Shown one piece after another: positions 26,176 to 33,606 of a DNA stretch of 64,000 nt (positions are counted from its first letter, which is position 1; every line of letters starts with the position of its first letter). Below the pieces are notes generated by a model. That model worked only from the letters and a program-made list of their open reading frames with translations. It ran no database searches and was not told the DNA's origin. Position numbers and translations under genes: made by a program. Origin of the DNA: Cupriavidus basilensis (GTDB lineage: Bacteria > Pseudomonadota > Gammaproteobacteria > Burkholderiales > Burkholderiaceae); the NCBI RefSeq assembly GCF_029335485.1, contig NZ_JARJLM010000255.1:1-64000 (forward strand), written 5' to 3'.

Positions 26176-26973
26176 CTACGCTGTAACAAAAGGGGAACGC
26201 CCGAGATCATTCACGTGCCCGTCCGGCACGCTGGCGAAATTCTCTGCCAGCCACCGGCGATTGACGCTGATTTCTTCGCTCGTCTCCAGAAACGCCAGTT
26301 CCTCCGGGCGCAATAGCGTCAGGGCCACCATGCGCACCTCGCCGTACGGCGTATCAAAAGTGGCAGGCACCGATTTCGCCGGTAGCCCGATGAGCACTCC
26401 GGCCTTGCCCTCTCCCGACAGCCATTCCAATGGGAGGCCCTTTACCTCCAACAGCATCGAGAGCACTCCATACCGTGCCAATAGGTCGAGACACTGGCCG
26501 TGGCTCGCTACGTTCTGGCTCACCTGATACGTCAGATCGAACAGCCACGAACGCGACATCTCTGCGATCTGCCCTCGGGCCTCCGCGAACACCTCAATTC
26601 CGAATCCGAGCGCTACCGGCGCAGCATTCGTCTGCTCAAACGGATCGGACAGGCCGTTGCTTGCCACGGCGGTCGAATCTGGCCTACGGATCACGCTCCA
26701 AGCTTGCCGCAGTGCCGGCCACGTCGGGCCGCCCATGAGAGCCGGATTGATCAGGGGCGCTAACACATCGGGTTCAAGCGCGCCGAGGCTGGCGTAGAAC
26801 GCGTCTCGAGAGTTGGCAGTTGCTTCCAGCATTGCTTGCGTCGCGGCATCGCAATTGTCGCCAATACCAGTCGTCACTGGCGCGGCAGCGGACCCCAGAG
26901 CAGGATCCGGTGCGTGCGCATCCTGCTTCGTGTTTTGCTGCATTTCCCCCAACAGCCTTTCCCACCAGCGCAT
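26176..26973 (-). CDS. Hypothetical protein, possibly suppressor-of-fused-like
   Basis: 265 residues starting MRWWERLLGEMQQNTKQDAH, with GGAGA before the ATG. The core reads DSTAVASNGLSDPFEQ, ALGFGIEVFAEA, 'LLEVKGLPLEWL', TFDTPYGEVRMVALTLLRPE. The pattern of 'NGLSDPF' then 'GFGIEVF' resembles bacterial SUFU-domain proteins, often immunity proteins, but I cannot confirm it. The next gene on the strand is the BcsR-like one, 122 bp away. Confidence 0.6.
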   Translation of the reverse strand: MRWWERLLGEMQQNTKQDAHAPDPALGSAAAPVTTGIGDNCDAATQAMLEATANSRDAFYASLGALEPDVLAPLINPALMGGPTWPALRQAWSVIRRPDSTAVASNGLSDPFEQTNAAPVALGFGIEVFAEARGQIAEMSRSWLFDLTYQVSQNVASHGQCLDLLARYGVLSMLLEVKGLPLEWLSGEGKAGVLIGLPAKSVPATFDTPYGEVRMVALTLLRPEELAFLETSEEISVNRRWLAENFASVPDGHVNDLGRSPFVTA

Positions 26974-27102
26974 CTTTCCATCTCCGTGGCATGTCGAAGA
27001 ATACCTTGCATCGTCTCCGCGCGGCGCAAGCGAAGGGCGATCCAGATTGCAGAAAGAGCGAGCGAATGTTGCTCGGGCAGCAATCGCCGATCCTCCAGCC
27101 GC

Positions 27103-27207
27103 TCAGTCGTCGCGATGACCAGGATCATTCCTAATGACCCACCGGACCGTGGTAACGAGGGCGGCGAGGAGAACGGCGACGTATCCTGCAGCAGCTGCGA
27201 TTTGCAT
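27103..27207 (-). CDS. 34-residue putative membrane protein, copy 2
   Basis: MQIAAAAGYVAVLLAALVTT followed by VRWVIRNDPGHRDD; five residue changes from copy 1, all conservative in the hydrophobic helix or K/R in the tail. GCGGAG lies ~8 nt before the ATG. It lies 50 bp after the 70-residue protein gene (27258), mirroring copy 1. Confidence 0.5.
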   Translation of the reverse strand: MQIAAAAGYVAVLLAALVTTVRWVIRNDPGHRDD

Positions 27208-27257
27208 ACTTGACTCCGCTCGAGACAGATTATGAGGAACGACCGGTTGGGAAGCTA

Positions 27258-27470
27258 CTACTTGCGAGAGACGATCTTTGCGAGTGCGGAGCTGGTCGGC
27301 TCCGGATTCAGTCGATCGTGTGCTTTGGCCTCCTGCCGGCGCTCGCGATCCTCTTGCTCAGCAATGACGCGCAAGGTGGCCTCCTTGAGCAGGGACCCGT
27401 CAGTCAGAGTGGCGGCGAACGATCTCAATTCCTCGAGCGAAATTCGAACCGGGTGGCTATCTGGTTCCAT
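27258..27470 (-). CDS. 70-residue 'RISLEELRSFA' protein, copy 2
   Basis: From ATG 27470: MEPDSHPVRISLEELRSFAA, TLTDGSLLKEATLRVIAEQE, then a tail that departs from the other copies after residue 50 (HDRLNPEPTSSALAKIVSRK). The departure keeps the frame open, giving a longer product. Same place in the cassette as copy 1, between an Hfq-like remnant and the 34-residue gene. Function unknown. Confidence 0.55.
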   Translation of the reverse strand: MEPDSHPVRISLEELRSFAATLTDGSLLKEATLRVIAEQEDRERRQEAKAHDRLNPEPTSSALAKIVSRK

Positions 27471-27602
27471 GTCGACTCTGTGTTGGAGCGTAAGGAAACT
27501 ATTGTCCTCAACGCAAGGCACTTGCAAGTGCGATTGCCTTAATGGTGCGCAAATATCACAAATCTTGCGCAAGCGAGATTTTTTTCTGCGGGCTGGCCGC
27601 CC

Positions 27603-27731
27603 TCATTCTCGTATCGAACGGCGTTTTCGCACGACCACGACCGGCGTCTTGGGATCGCTCTCGGCGCTCTTGCTCGCCGGACGGACAGGATCGTCCAACT
27701 GGATGGACGTGATGGCGCGCTTGTAGATCGC
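27603..27731 (-). pseudogene. Hfq-like copy, 3' remnant only
   Basis: The frame IYKRAITSIQLDDPVRPAS to VVVRKRRSIRE (stop 27603) equals the last ~42 residues of the Hfq-like paralogues. The Sm1 half is missing and is replaced by the end of the SMR exporter region. The Sm2 His (KH) has become Arg (KR). Confidence 0.8.
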
Positions 27732-27770
27732 TATTTGTGCGCTGACCTGATGCAGGTACTGCGTTCGCAA

Positions 27771-28103
27771 TTATCGCGCGCTGACATTTAGAGTGACGAC
27801 TCCGATCACGATGAAGGCGAAGCCCAGCAGGCGTACGGCATGGGCCGGTTCGTTGAAGTAGAGCATCCCGACCAGCGCGGTAAGCGCCGTGCCTCTACCG
27901 GCCCACACGGCATAGGCGAGGCCAACTTCGAGGTGCCTCGCCGCCAGGGACATGAGCCAGATTGCCGCGCCATACAACAGGAAAACGGCGACGGACGGAA
28001 GCGGGCGGGTGAATCCGTCTGCGAAGCGCAGCGCGATTGTGCCTGCAACCTCCGCAACGACACTGGCTGCGATGAGCAACCACGGGAAGACCTGTGAGTT
28101 CAT
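27771..28103 (-). CDS. Small multidrug resistance (SMR) family exporter
   Basis: 110 residues from ATG 28103, four transmembrane helices. The conserved membrane Glu lies in VVAEVAGTIALRFADGFTR, and 'AYAVWAGRGTALTALVGMLYFNEP' is the helix-3/loop signature. SMR proteins are antiparallel dimers that exchange protons for cationic drugs or guanidinium. EmrE-like and Gdx-like subgroups cannot be separated here, and no guanidine riboswitch was recognised upstream. It is inserted between two Hfq-like genes, one of which is truncated beside it. Confidence 0.9.
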   Translation of the reverse strand: MNSQVFPWLLIAASVVAEVAGTIALRFADGFTRPLPSVAVFLLYGAAIWLMSLAARHLEVGLAYAVWAGRGTALTALVGMLYFNEPAHAVRLLGFAFIVIGVVTLNVSAR

Positions 28104-28205
28104 GGCGCACCGTCTCAAGTTGCGCGCTTGTACCGAGCGCGATCATGAGATTGGGAGCGGTACCCCAGGGAAGCAAACATCTTATCTCATGCGGGCCTGC
28201 CGTCC

Positions 28206-28496
28206 TCAGTCTCTTATGAGACGGCGCTTTCGCACGACCACGATCGGCGCCTTGGGATCGCTCTGGGAGCTCTTGCTCGCCAGATGGCCAGGGTCGTCCA
28301 ACTGGGCGGACGTGATCGCGTGCTTGTAGATCGCGTGCATGCCGCCAGGTGTGTTCAGTAGCACGACTAGTCTGTCGAACGACTTAATCTTGCCAAGCAA
28401 CCTCGCACCGGATACGAGATAGACCTGCACACGCCTTCGTTCCTTGCGCGCGGTGTTTAGGAGCCAGTCCCGGGGACCAACGGCGACATGTTGCAT
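28206..28496 (-). CDS. Hfq-like Sm-fold protein, copy B
   Basis: 96 residues: MQHVAVGPRDWLLNTARKER, VQVYLVSGARLLGKIKSFDR (Sm1) and HAIYKHAITSAQ (Sm2, K58-H59), then a tail ending in VVVRKRRLIRD. It shares start, length and leader with copies A and C. Gln/Phe of the Hfq proximal site are replaced (PRDWLLN for QDPFLN; SFDRL for SFDQF), so RNA specificity may differ. Next gene downstream is the SMR exporter, not the 58-residue gene seen elsewhere. Confidence 0.82.
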   Translation of the reverse strand: MQHVAVGPRDWLLNTARKERRRVQVYLVSGARLLGKIKSFDRLVVLLNTPGGMHAIYKHAITSAQLDDPGHLASKSSQSDPKAPIVVVRKRRLIRD

Positions 28497-28520
28497 TTGA
28501 TGCTGGTGCTTAACGAAAAA

Positions 28521-28551
28521 AAGTCGCCGTCCAGGGAGGGGGTGGCGACTT
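28521..28551 (-). promoter_or_regulatory. Leader hairpin before Hfq-like copy B
   Basis: Minus strand AAGTCGCC, 15-nt loop, GGCGACTT then TTTTTCG, starting 25 nt upstream of the ATG. Has the form of an intrinsic terminator inside the 5' leader. Nearly identical to copy C. Confidence 0.6.
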
Positions 28552-28646
28552 AAAGGAGCGTCGACCGAGCCGGGGAGCCTAGCGACGAGTCCAGCATAGA
28601 CGATTTGATGCGATCTTTTTTCCGCCTTTCGCGGGGATTAATTTTC

Positions 28647-28672
28647 TGCGTAATTTCTATATTGGTAGCGCA
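28647..28672. promoter_or_regulatory. 26-bp inverted repeat upstream of Hfq-like copy B
   Basis: TGCGTAA-N12-TAGCGCA, 151 bp before the start, next to AAATTAATCCC on the minus strand. Same length and place as in copies A and C. Confidence 0.5.
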
Positions 28673-28775
28673 AAAAGAGATGCCAATATTTCGAGTTGGA
28701 CTTGCGAAGCGGGTATGAGCGAGACGGCGGTACTGTCGGCTGGATCACAGCGTTGGGCGCCGCCCGTCCCAATGA

Positions 28776-30494
28776 CTAGAGTCTGAAAGCGGGGTTCCAG
28801 TTTCGGTTTTGCGCCTTGTAAATGAGGCCAAGGGCTCCCGTTGTGTCGGTATAAAACAACTCCAATTGATTCTCTAGAGGCTGAAATTTCACTCCCAAGG
28901 CACTACCTGGTTGTGCGGCACCTCCAGCCGTGAGAGGAACGAGCGGCTTCCAAGCGCCATTTTGTGCCTTCCAAAGCAAATTGACCGCACCGTTTGCGCC
29001 GATGGTAAAGACTTCAAGCTGGTTATTGGGTGGGTAAAACGACGCAACTACCTCCTTTCCCGGAACGCCGGCTTGCGGCGGACTGATGCCAACAGGCGGA
29101 TTCCAAGCACGGTTCTGCGCTTTCCAAACGACGTTTACCTTCCCCGCATTATCCACAAAAAAGGCTTCGAGTTGATTGTTTGGCGGGTAGAACTGCAGAG
29201 TGATTCTTGCGCCGGCAGGCGTGATATTGCCGGGCGAAATACCGACCGGTGGGTTCCATGCCCCGTTATTAGCCTTCCAGGCGACACGGATACCTCCATC
29301 ATTTGCTGCAAACAGCGCTTCAAGCTGGTTGTTAAGCGGATAGAATGCTGCACTAATACCGCCGCCTGACGGAGCTAGGTTTGGCGCGCTAATCTTTGCC
29401 GGTGGCTTCCATTGCCCGTTCTGAGCTTTCCAAAGAACACTCAGAGCTCCATCTACCCCAACATACAAAACCTCAAGTTGATTGTTCAGTGGATAATAAA
29501 CGGCACTTAGGTCGCCTCCGGCGCGCAACGTGTTGGGTGGAGTGAGGCGGATCGGCTCGGACCAAGCGCCATTATTGGCCTTGTAGGATACGTAAATGGC
29601 TCCATCATTTCCTGCATAAAACGCTTCCAATTGGTTTCTCAACGGGTAGTTAACAACAGAAATATGAGCATTACGCGGAAGAAAATTTGGCGCAGATAGA
29701 AATACCGGTCCTTTCCAAACTGAATTGTTTATTTTCCAAACGAGGCCCAGCGCACCCGTGGGACTTACAAAAAGTGTCTCTAGCTGCTTACTATCCCCAG
29801 AAATATAAGATGCCATTGAAGGCCCAGCGCCGGGAACGGGTGCAGGCCCCTTACCGTACAGAATGTTGGCGCCGCTCCTATCAAGGTCGCTGAGTTGCCC
29901 GTTACCATTCCAATTAGGATTGCAGTAATTCATGACCGAAGCAGTGTCGTATGGCGTGACGTTGAAATCAGGATCTGTACCCTGGTGGGCCAAGGTACAG
30001 TTGAACCTATCCGAACGGTTGTGTTCATGGGCTATGCCAAGGGCATGACCAAACTCATGTATCGCAATAGCCTCGATGCAGAACTGGGTTCTTGGTTGAC
30101 AAAAGGCGCTACTGAACGTGTTGAATGTGAAGTTAAGTTGCATACCGTTGGCCTTGCCGTCAAGGTGGTTCCCCAAGCCCTCGGTGTGTGGGTTATTGTC
30201 AATGATCTGTATGCGTATACCTCTGGAATTGGCGGCGCATTGTCCCCATCCAGTAAAACGGACGGCAGAGGCTGTTTCCCACGTGCGTTGCACGGCCTGC
30301 TGCACCCAGCCGCGCTGCTGTCCATCATTGCCGGGGTTTTCCCAGCAGACCGGGATCTGGTCTGAAGGCCAAACGCTTTGTCGTTGAACGCTGAGCGGTT
30401 CCCGCGCAGTTCCTATTGTTTCCGCGCGAGAATTTGCCGCCACCGTGAATAGCCAAAAAACAAAAAGTAGGGCAGTTTTTAGTTGGTGACTCAT
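28776..30494 (-). CDS. Secreted zinc metalloprotease with lectin-like propeller repeats
   Basis: 572 residues. Signal peptide MSHQLKTALLFVFWLFTVAA. Catalytic domain ~30-215 with HEFGHALGIAHEH (146-158), the HExxHxxGxxH zinc site of metzincins, and a Met-turn SVMNYC. From ~225 to the end there are seven to eight repeats of ~48 residues with NQLEVFYVGxDGALxVxWKA and NGxWxPPxxISxPN, a DUF346/PLL-lectin-type β-propeller that may bind sugars. It would be an exported, host- or matrix-directed protease. Single gene; the conserved leader of Hfq-like copy B follows its stop. Confidence 0.88.
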   Translation of the reverse strand: MSHQLKTALLFVFWLFTVAANSRAETIGTAREPLSVQRQSVWPSDQIPVCWENPGNDGQQRGWVQQAVQRTWETASAVRFTGWGQCAANSRGIRIQIIDNNPHTEGLGNHLDGKANGMQLNFTFNTFSSAFCQPRTQFCIEAIAIHEFGHALGIAHEHNRSDRFNCTLAHQGTDPDFNVTPYDTASVMNYCNPNWNGNGQLSDLDRSGANILYGKGPAPVPGAGPSMASYISGDSKQLETLFVSPTGALGLVWKINNSVWKGPVFLSAPNFLPRNAHISVVNYPLRNQLEAFYAGNDGAIYVSYKANNGAWSEPIRLTPPNTLRAGGDLSAVYYPLNNQLEVLYVGVDGALSVLWKAQNGQWKPPAKISAPNLAPSGGGISAAFYPLNNQLEALFAANDGGIRVAWKANNGAWNPPVGISPGNITPAGARITLQFYPPNNQLEAFFVDNAGKVNVVWKAQNRAWNPPVGISPPQAGVPGKEVVASFYPPNNQLEVFTIGANGAVNLLWKAQNGAWKPLVPLTAGGAAQPGSALGVKFQPLENQLELFYTDTTGALGLIYKAQNRNWNPAFRL

Positions 30495-30974
30495 GATATT
30501 CTCCAGTCGCGCCCCGGTAGTCGGAGTAGCCGAGCAGTCTCGGAGCGTCGGACGTGCTCGGCTGTGACCTAAGACGCCCAGGAGTAGGCCTAGTTATGGG
30601 CTGTTCAACTCGCTCCGCATAAATCTAAGCGACAAAGGCAGCCTGTCAAATTAGATATAATTTACATCAGATGTTATGGATTTGAATTTCGTGTCAATGA
30701 TGAAACTTTTGGCGTGAGACAGAAAGCCTAAATGCCCTCTCCCGAGCGCGCCAAGTAAGTGTATGCGCGGCTACGGCCGGACCAATCAAGTGAATGATTT
30801 ATCGTTAAGACTTCCGTGGAAGACGTCGCCTGAGATAATGAACGCGATGGCGCTCGCTGCAGCTTCGCCAATAAGTACGATCTGAGGTGCGGAGGTGCAT
30901 GCAGTAGCTGTTGCGAATAGCATAGTCGGCTCCACCTGTGCGAGAGGTGGATCCTCGCGGCACGTCTTGCCCGC
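30495..30974. other. Intergenic region, AT-rich upstream of the protease
   Basis: About 480 bp. The 30640-30700 part is AT-rich (AAATTAGATATAATTTACATC) and may hold the protease promoter. No gene recognised; frames present have no motif. Confidence 0.4.
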
Positions 30975-31151
30975 TTAGTCGGGCTGCATGCGCAGCTCCA
31001 GCGCTTTCGCCTCCTGCCGGCGCTCACGATCCTCTTGCTCAGCAATGACGCGCAAGGTGGCCTCCTTGAGCAGGGACCCGTCAGTTAGCGTGGCGGCGAA
31101 CGATCTCAATTCCTCGAGCGAAATGCGAACCGGGCGGCTATCTGGCTCCAT
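30975..31151 (-). CDS. 58-residue 'RISLEELRSFA' protein, copy 3
   Basis: From ATG 31151: MEPDSRPVRISLEELRSFAA and TLTDGSLLKEATLRVIAEQE, ending EAKALELRMQPD. Identical to copy 2 over residues 7-50. Lies 131 bp downstream of Hfq-like copy C. No 34-residue gene follows it. Confidence 0.55.
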   Translation of the reverse strand: MEPDSRPVRISLEELRSFAATLTDGSLLKEATLRVIAEQEDRERRQEAKALELRMQPD

Positions 31152-31282
31152 GTCGATTTTGCTTGAGGGCGAAAGGAGACTATTGGCCGCAACGCAATGC
31201 CTTGCAAGCGCTGTGGCCGTAATGGTGCGCAAATTGCAAAAATTGTGCGCATGCGAGATTTCTTGCTGCGGGCCGGCCGTCC

Positions 31283-31573
31283 TCACTCTCGTATGAGACG
31301 GCGCTTTCGCACGATAACGACCGGCACCTTGGGATTGCTACCGGAGCTCTTGTTCGCCAGAAGGCCAGGGTCGTCCCACTGGACGGACGTGATGGAGCGT
31401 TTTTCGATTGTGTGCATACCGCCAGTTGTCTTCAGCAGGACAACTAAGTGGTCGAACGACTTGACCGTACCAACCAACCTGACGCCGGATACCAGACAAA
31501 CCTGAACAAGTCTTCGCTCTTTGCGCGCGGCATTGAGGAGCCAATTCTGGGGACCGAGTGCGACATGTTGCAT
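31283..31573 (-). CDS. Hfq-like Sm-fold protein, copy C
   Basis: 96 residues: MQHVALGPQNWLLNAARKER, 'VCLVSGVRLVGTVKSFDHLVVLLKT' (Sm1) and HTIEKRSITSVQ (degraded Sm2: YKHAI is EKRSI). Tail VIVRKRRLIRE as in copy B. The loss of the KH pair suggests altered or reduced RNA binding compared with copies A and B. Leader hairpin and inverted repeat are intact. Followed by the 58-residue gene. Confidence 0.8.
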   Translation of the reverse strand: MQHVALGPQNWLLNAARKERRLVQVCLVSGVRLVGTVKSFDHLVVLLKTTGGMHTIEKRSITSVQWDDPGLLANKSSGSNPKVPVVIVRKRRLIRE

Positions 31574-31598
31574 TTGGATCTGTACCGACTAACGAAAA

Positions 31599-31629
31599 AA
31601 GTCGCCGTCCAGGGAGGGGCCGGCGACTT
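31599..31629 (-). promoter_or_regulatory. Leader hairpin before Hfq-like copy C
   Basis: Minus strand AAGTCGCCG / CGGCGACTT with a 13-nt loop, followed by TTTTCG, 26 nt before the ATG. The stem is one pair longer than in copy B. Confidence 0.6.
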
Positions 31630-31724
31630 AAAGGAGTGTCGACCGAGCTGGGGGGCCTAGCGACGAATCTAGCATAGACGATTTGGCGAGATATCTATTC
31701 CAGCTTTGGAGGGGACTAATACAA

Positions 31725-31750
31725 TGCGCCAACCATACATTTCTGGCGCA
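31725..31750. promoter_or_regulatory. 26-bp inverted repeat upstream of Hfq-like copy C
   Basis: Perfect arms TGCGCCA-N12-TGGCGCA, 152 bp before the start, beside TTGTATTAGTCCC on the minus strand. The best preserved of the three. Confidence 0.6.
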
Positions 31751-31802
31751 AAAGAGACGGAAGCCGTTTGCTTTTGGCAGAGCAATACTCATTGCAGAAA
31801 AG

Positions 31803-31828
31803 GAAGAGCCCGCCGAAGCGGGCCTTCC
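31803..31828 (-). terminator. Hairpin after the small membrane protein gene
   Basis: GGCCCGCTTCGGCGGGCT followed by CTTCC on the minus strand, 19 bp past the stop at 31847. Confidence 0.6.
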
Positions 31829-31846
31829 AGGACTCTACGACGACGC

Positions 31847-32062
31847 TCACAAAGTCGCGAAGTTCGAGTACGAGCGAACTAGACGGGTTTTCAGCGGCCA
31901 GGGGCGGAAAGCAAGGATCCAGATGCAGATCAATGGGCCGACTAGGGGGAGCAGCGCTATCAAGGCATAGTACCCGCCAAAGCGAGCGGCTATGAAGACT
32001 TTTCTGAACGGGAGGAACCACGATGCTTCGAAAAGAAGTAATCCTAAAAGATAAATCATCAC
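31847..32062 (-). CDS. Small integral membrane protein (71 aa)
   Basis: MMIYLLGLLLFEASWFLPFR, then AARFGGYYALIALLPLVGPL and ICIWILAFRPWPL: two transmembrane helices with a basic C-terminus. The pattern 'FGGYYALIALLPLVGPLICIWILAF' resembles small inner-membrane proteins of unknown role. A terminator follows directly, which supports a real gene, although the ribosome site is weak. Confidence 0.55.
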   Translation of the reverse strand: MMIYLLGLLLFEASWFLPFRKVFIAARFGGYYALIALLPLVGPLICIWILAFRPWPLKTRLVRSYSNFATL

Positions 32063-32303
32063 AGCTGCATTTCCCGCATCTTGTTGATATTGCGAAAAGG
32101 AGGGGTGTAGGCGCAGGGAGTTGACCTACACCCGCGAAAACGGCAACACCGAAGGGTTTATCCTGTTGCCGCCCGGAAGTTTGCCGCATCGCAGCAGTCT
32201 CCATGCCCCTATTAAGTGGCGGGCATCGATCGGAGGGGTACGTGCGCACAGCAGCACTTTTCGCGTCTACCCTCGAAAGGAAAAGGCCTGCCGAAGTGGG
32301 CCT
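32063..32303. other. Spacer with a hairpin at its end
   Basis: No gene seen. At 32281-32303 AAAAGGCCTGCCGAAGTGGGCCT forms a terminator-like hairpin whose T-run lies on the minus strand; it borders the duplicated block that follows. Confidence 0.4.
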
Positions 32304-32622
32304 GGGACCTACATGACGAAGGGCTTCGTCGCATCGCGAGTAACCAATCGCCCGTGACGACACAACATTGAACTCAGATTATCTAGTACGCGCACTAGCT
32401 GTCGCAACAGCGCAGCCTTTTACATCGTCGTCACAAAGACCGGTACTGTAAGCAGGAATGGTCGCCTAATCTAAAAGTGCCGCAGGACCATGTGGCACCT
32501 TCTACGTCCATCGTGGCGTATGGGTGGAGTCGGTAGCCGGAAGCTGGAAGCCTCCCGCTGGTGGTACCCGCCGCCGCCTGATATCTCCTGGCATCACCAC
32601 GGCCCGCTTCGGCGGGCCGTGT
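32304..32622. repeat. Duplicated non-coding block, copy 1
   Basis: About 0.32 kb that recurs at 35030-35341 in the same orientation with many substitutions but few indels. Bounded on both sides by GGCCCGC-type hairpins; the plus-strand hairpin 32598-32621 (CACGGCCCGC/GCGGGCCGTG, then TTCTTT) is a good terminator. No conserved reading frame survives between copies. Could be duplicated spacer or a small-RNA locus. Confidence 0.7.
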
Positions 32623-32681
32623 TCTTTCCAGAGCGTGAGCTTGTTGACGATTCCCACGACGAGCCAATTCCGACGTCACGC

Positions 32682-32816
32682 TCACCACAATACCCCAAAT
32701 CCTCCCTGGCCTAACGCCTTCTGGATCTTCTGGACCGTCTTTTTCTGGCCGAGCGAGTACACATCCCAGATCGCAGCGGGAATCCAGCCGATCAGCGTGC
32801 TATCCAAAAACCGCAC
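32682..32816 (-). pseudogene. C-terminal fragment of an unknown protein
   Basis: The minus-strand frame reads LDSTLIGWIPAAIWDVYSLG and QKKTVQKIQKALGQGGFGVLW. Composition is strongly protein-like, but there is no start with a ribosome site; a degraded copy of the Ig-like tail region abuts upstream (~32815-32880). Probably a gene stump. Confidence 0.4.
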
Positions 32817-33030
32817 CGCCGCTCACAGCGTTGTGAAGCTCTAGATCTTGATTCGGTACCGTATAGGCACGAGCCTGCCAAGCCACTTGTCCGTTGGAGA
32901 GTCTGCTCCTGAGAGTTATTTTCCCCCGCTAACGTTGGGAGCGGTATCAGGTGGTTTTTCGTTACAGTGTTAGCGGTATGGAGCACTGAATGGCTATCGC
33001 AAGAATGGCCGAAACCACAGGGAGGAACTC

Positions 33031-33606
33031 ATGAGGCTAAGACACCTCGTCGGCGCCGCTATGGCGGCTGCCGCGCTTTCGGCATGCGGAGGCGATGACA
33101 CGAACGGCACGTCGCAAGGTAATCCATCAGCCGGTGGCAATCCGCCATCCGGCGGCGGTGCGCAAACACAATTGAGTACAGCAGACAAGATCAAAGCGCT
33201 TGAGCAAGCAGGAAAGCTACCAACGCTGGATCGCTCGTCGGATGTCAAAGGTCCTGATTTGAATGCGAACGGGATACGAGATGACATCGATGTCTGGATC
33301 GAGAAGCAGGGTCTCGGCAACGCTGAAAAGAAGGCGGTACAACAACTCTCCCGCGGACTTCAGGTGGCGCTTCTGGTCGACCTAACCAATCCGACTGCCA
33401 TACGGGATGCGGCGACAGCGAACAATCTCGCTGTCAAGTGTGTGATCACCCGCAGCCCGGACGCCGGGAGTGGATACAGGACCGTTACCGATCTGGAAAA
33501 GATCACGGCTAACACCAAGTCACGGGTTAAGGCGTACCTGGCCTACAACGCCACGCTGGACGGCACCGTTTCAAAATCCCCGGAAGGAGACGGCTGTGCA
33601 GAATAG
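33031..33606 (+). CDS. Hypothetical lipoprotein (191 aa)
   Basis: MRLRHLVGAAMAAAALSACG with lipobox LSAC, then a Gly/Ser/Pro linker. GGGAGG lies 7 nt upstream. The mature part contains 'DLNANGIRDDIDVWIEKQ', a short Asp-rich segment like a dockerin or EF-hand calcium loop (DxNxNGIRDD), and two Cys near the C-terminus. It overlaps the hydrolase gene by 11 bp, so the two are translated together; likely a surface partner of that enzyme. Confidence 0.75.
   Translation: MRLRHLVGAAMAAAALSACGGDDTNGTSQGNPSAGGNPPSGGGAQTQLSTADKIKALEQAGKLPTLDRSSDVKGPDLNANGIRDDIDVWIEKQGLGNAEKKAVQQLSRGLQVALLVDLTNPTAIRDAATANNLAVKCVITRSPDAGSGYRTVTDLEKITANTKSRVKAYLAYNATLDGTVSKSPEGDGCAE

Noticed and set aside
28104..28205. 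Guanidine (ykkC) riboswitch before the SMR gene
   Set aside because: Searched by eye for the ykkC core; only weak GGTACCG-like matches and no consistent pairing.
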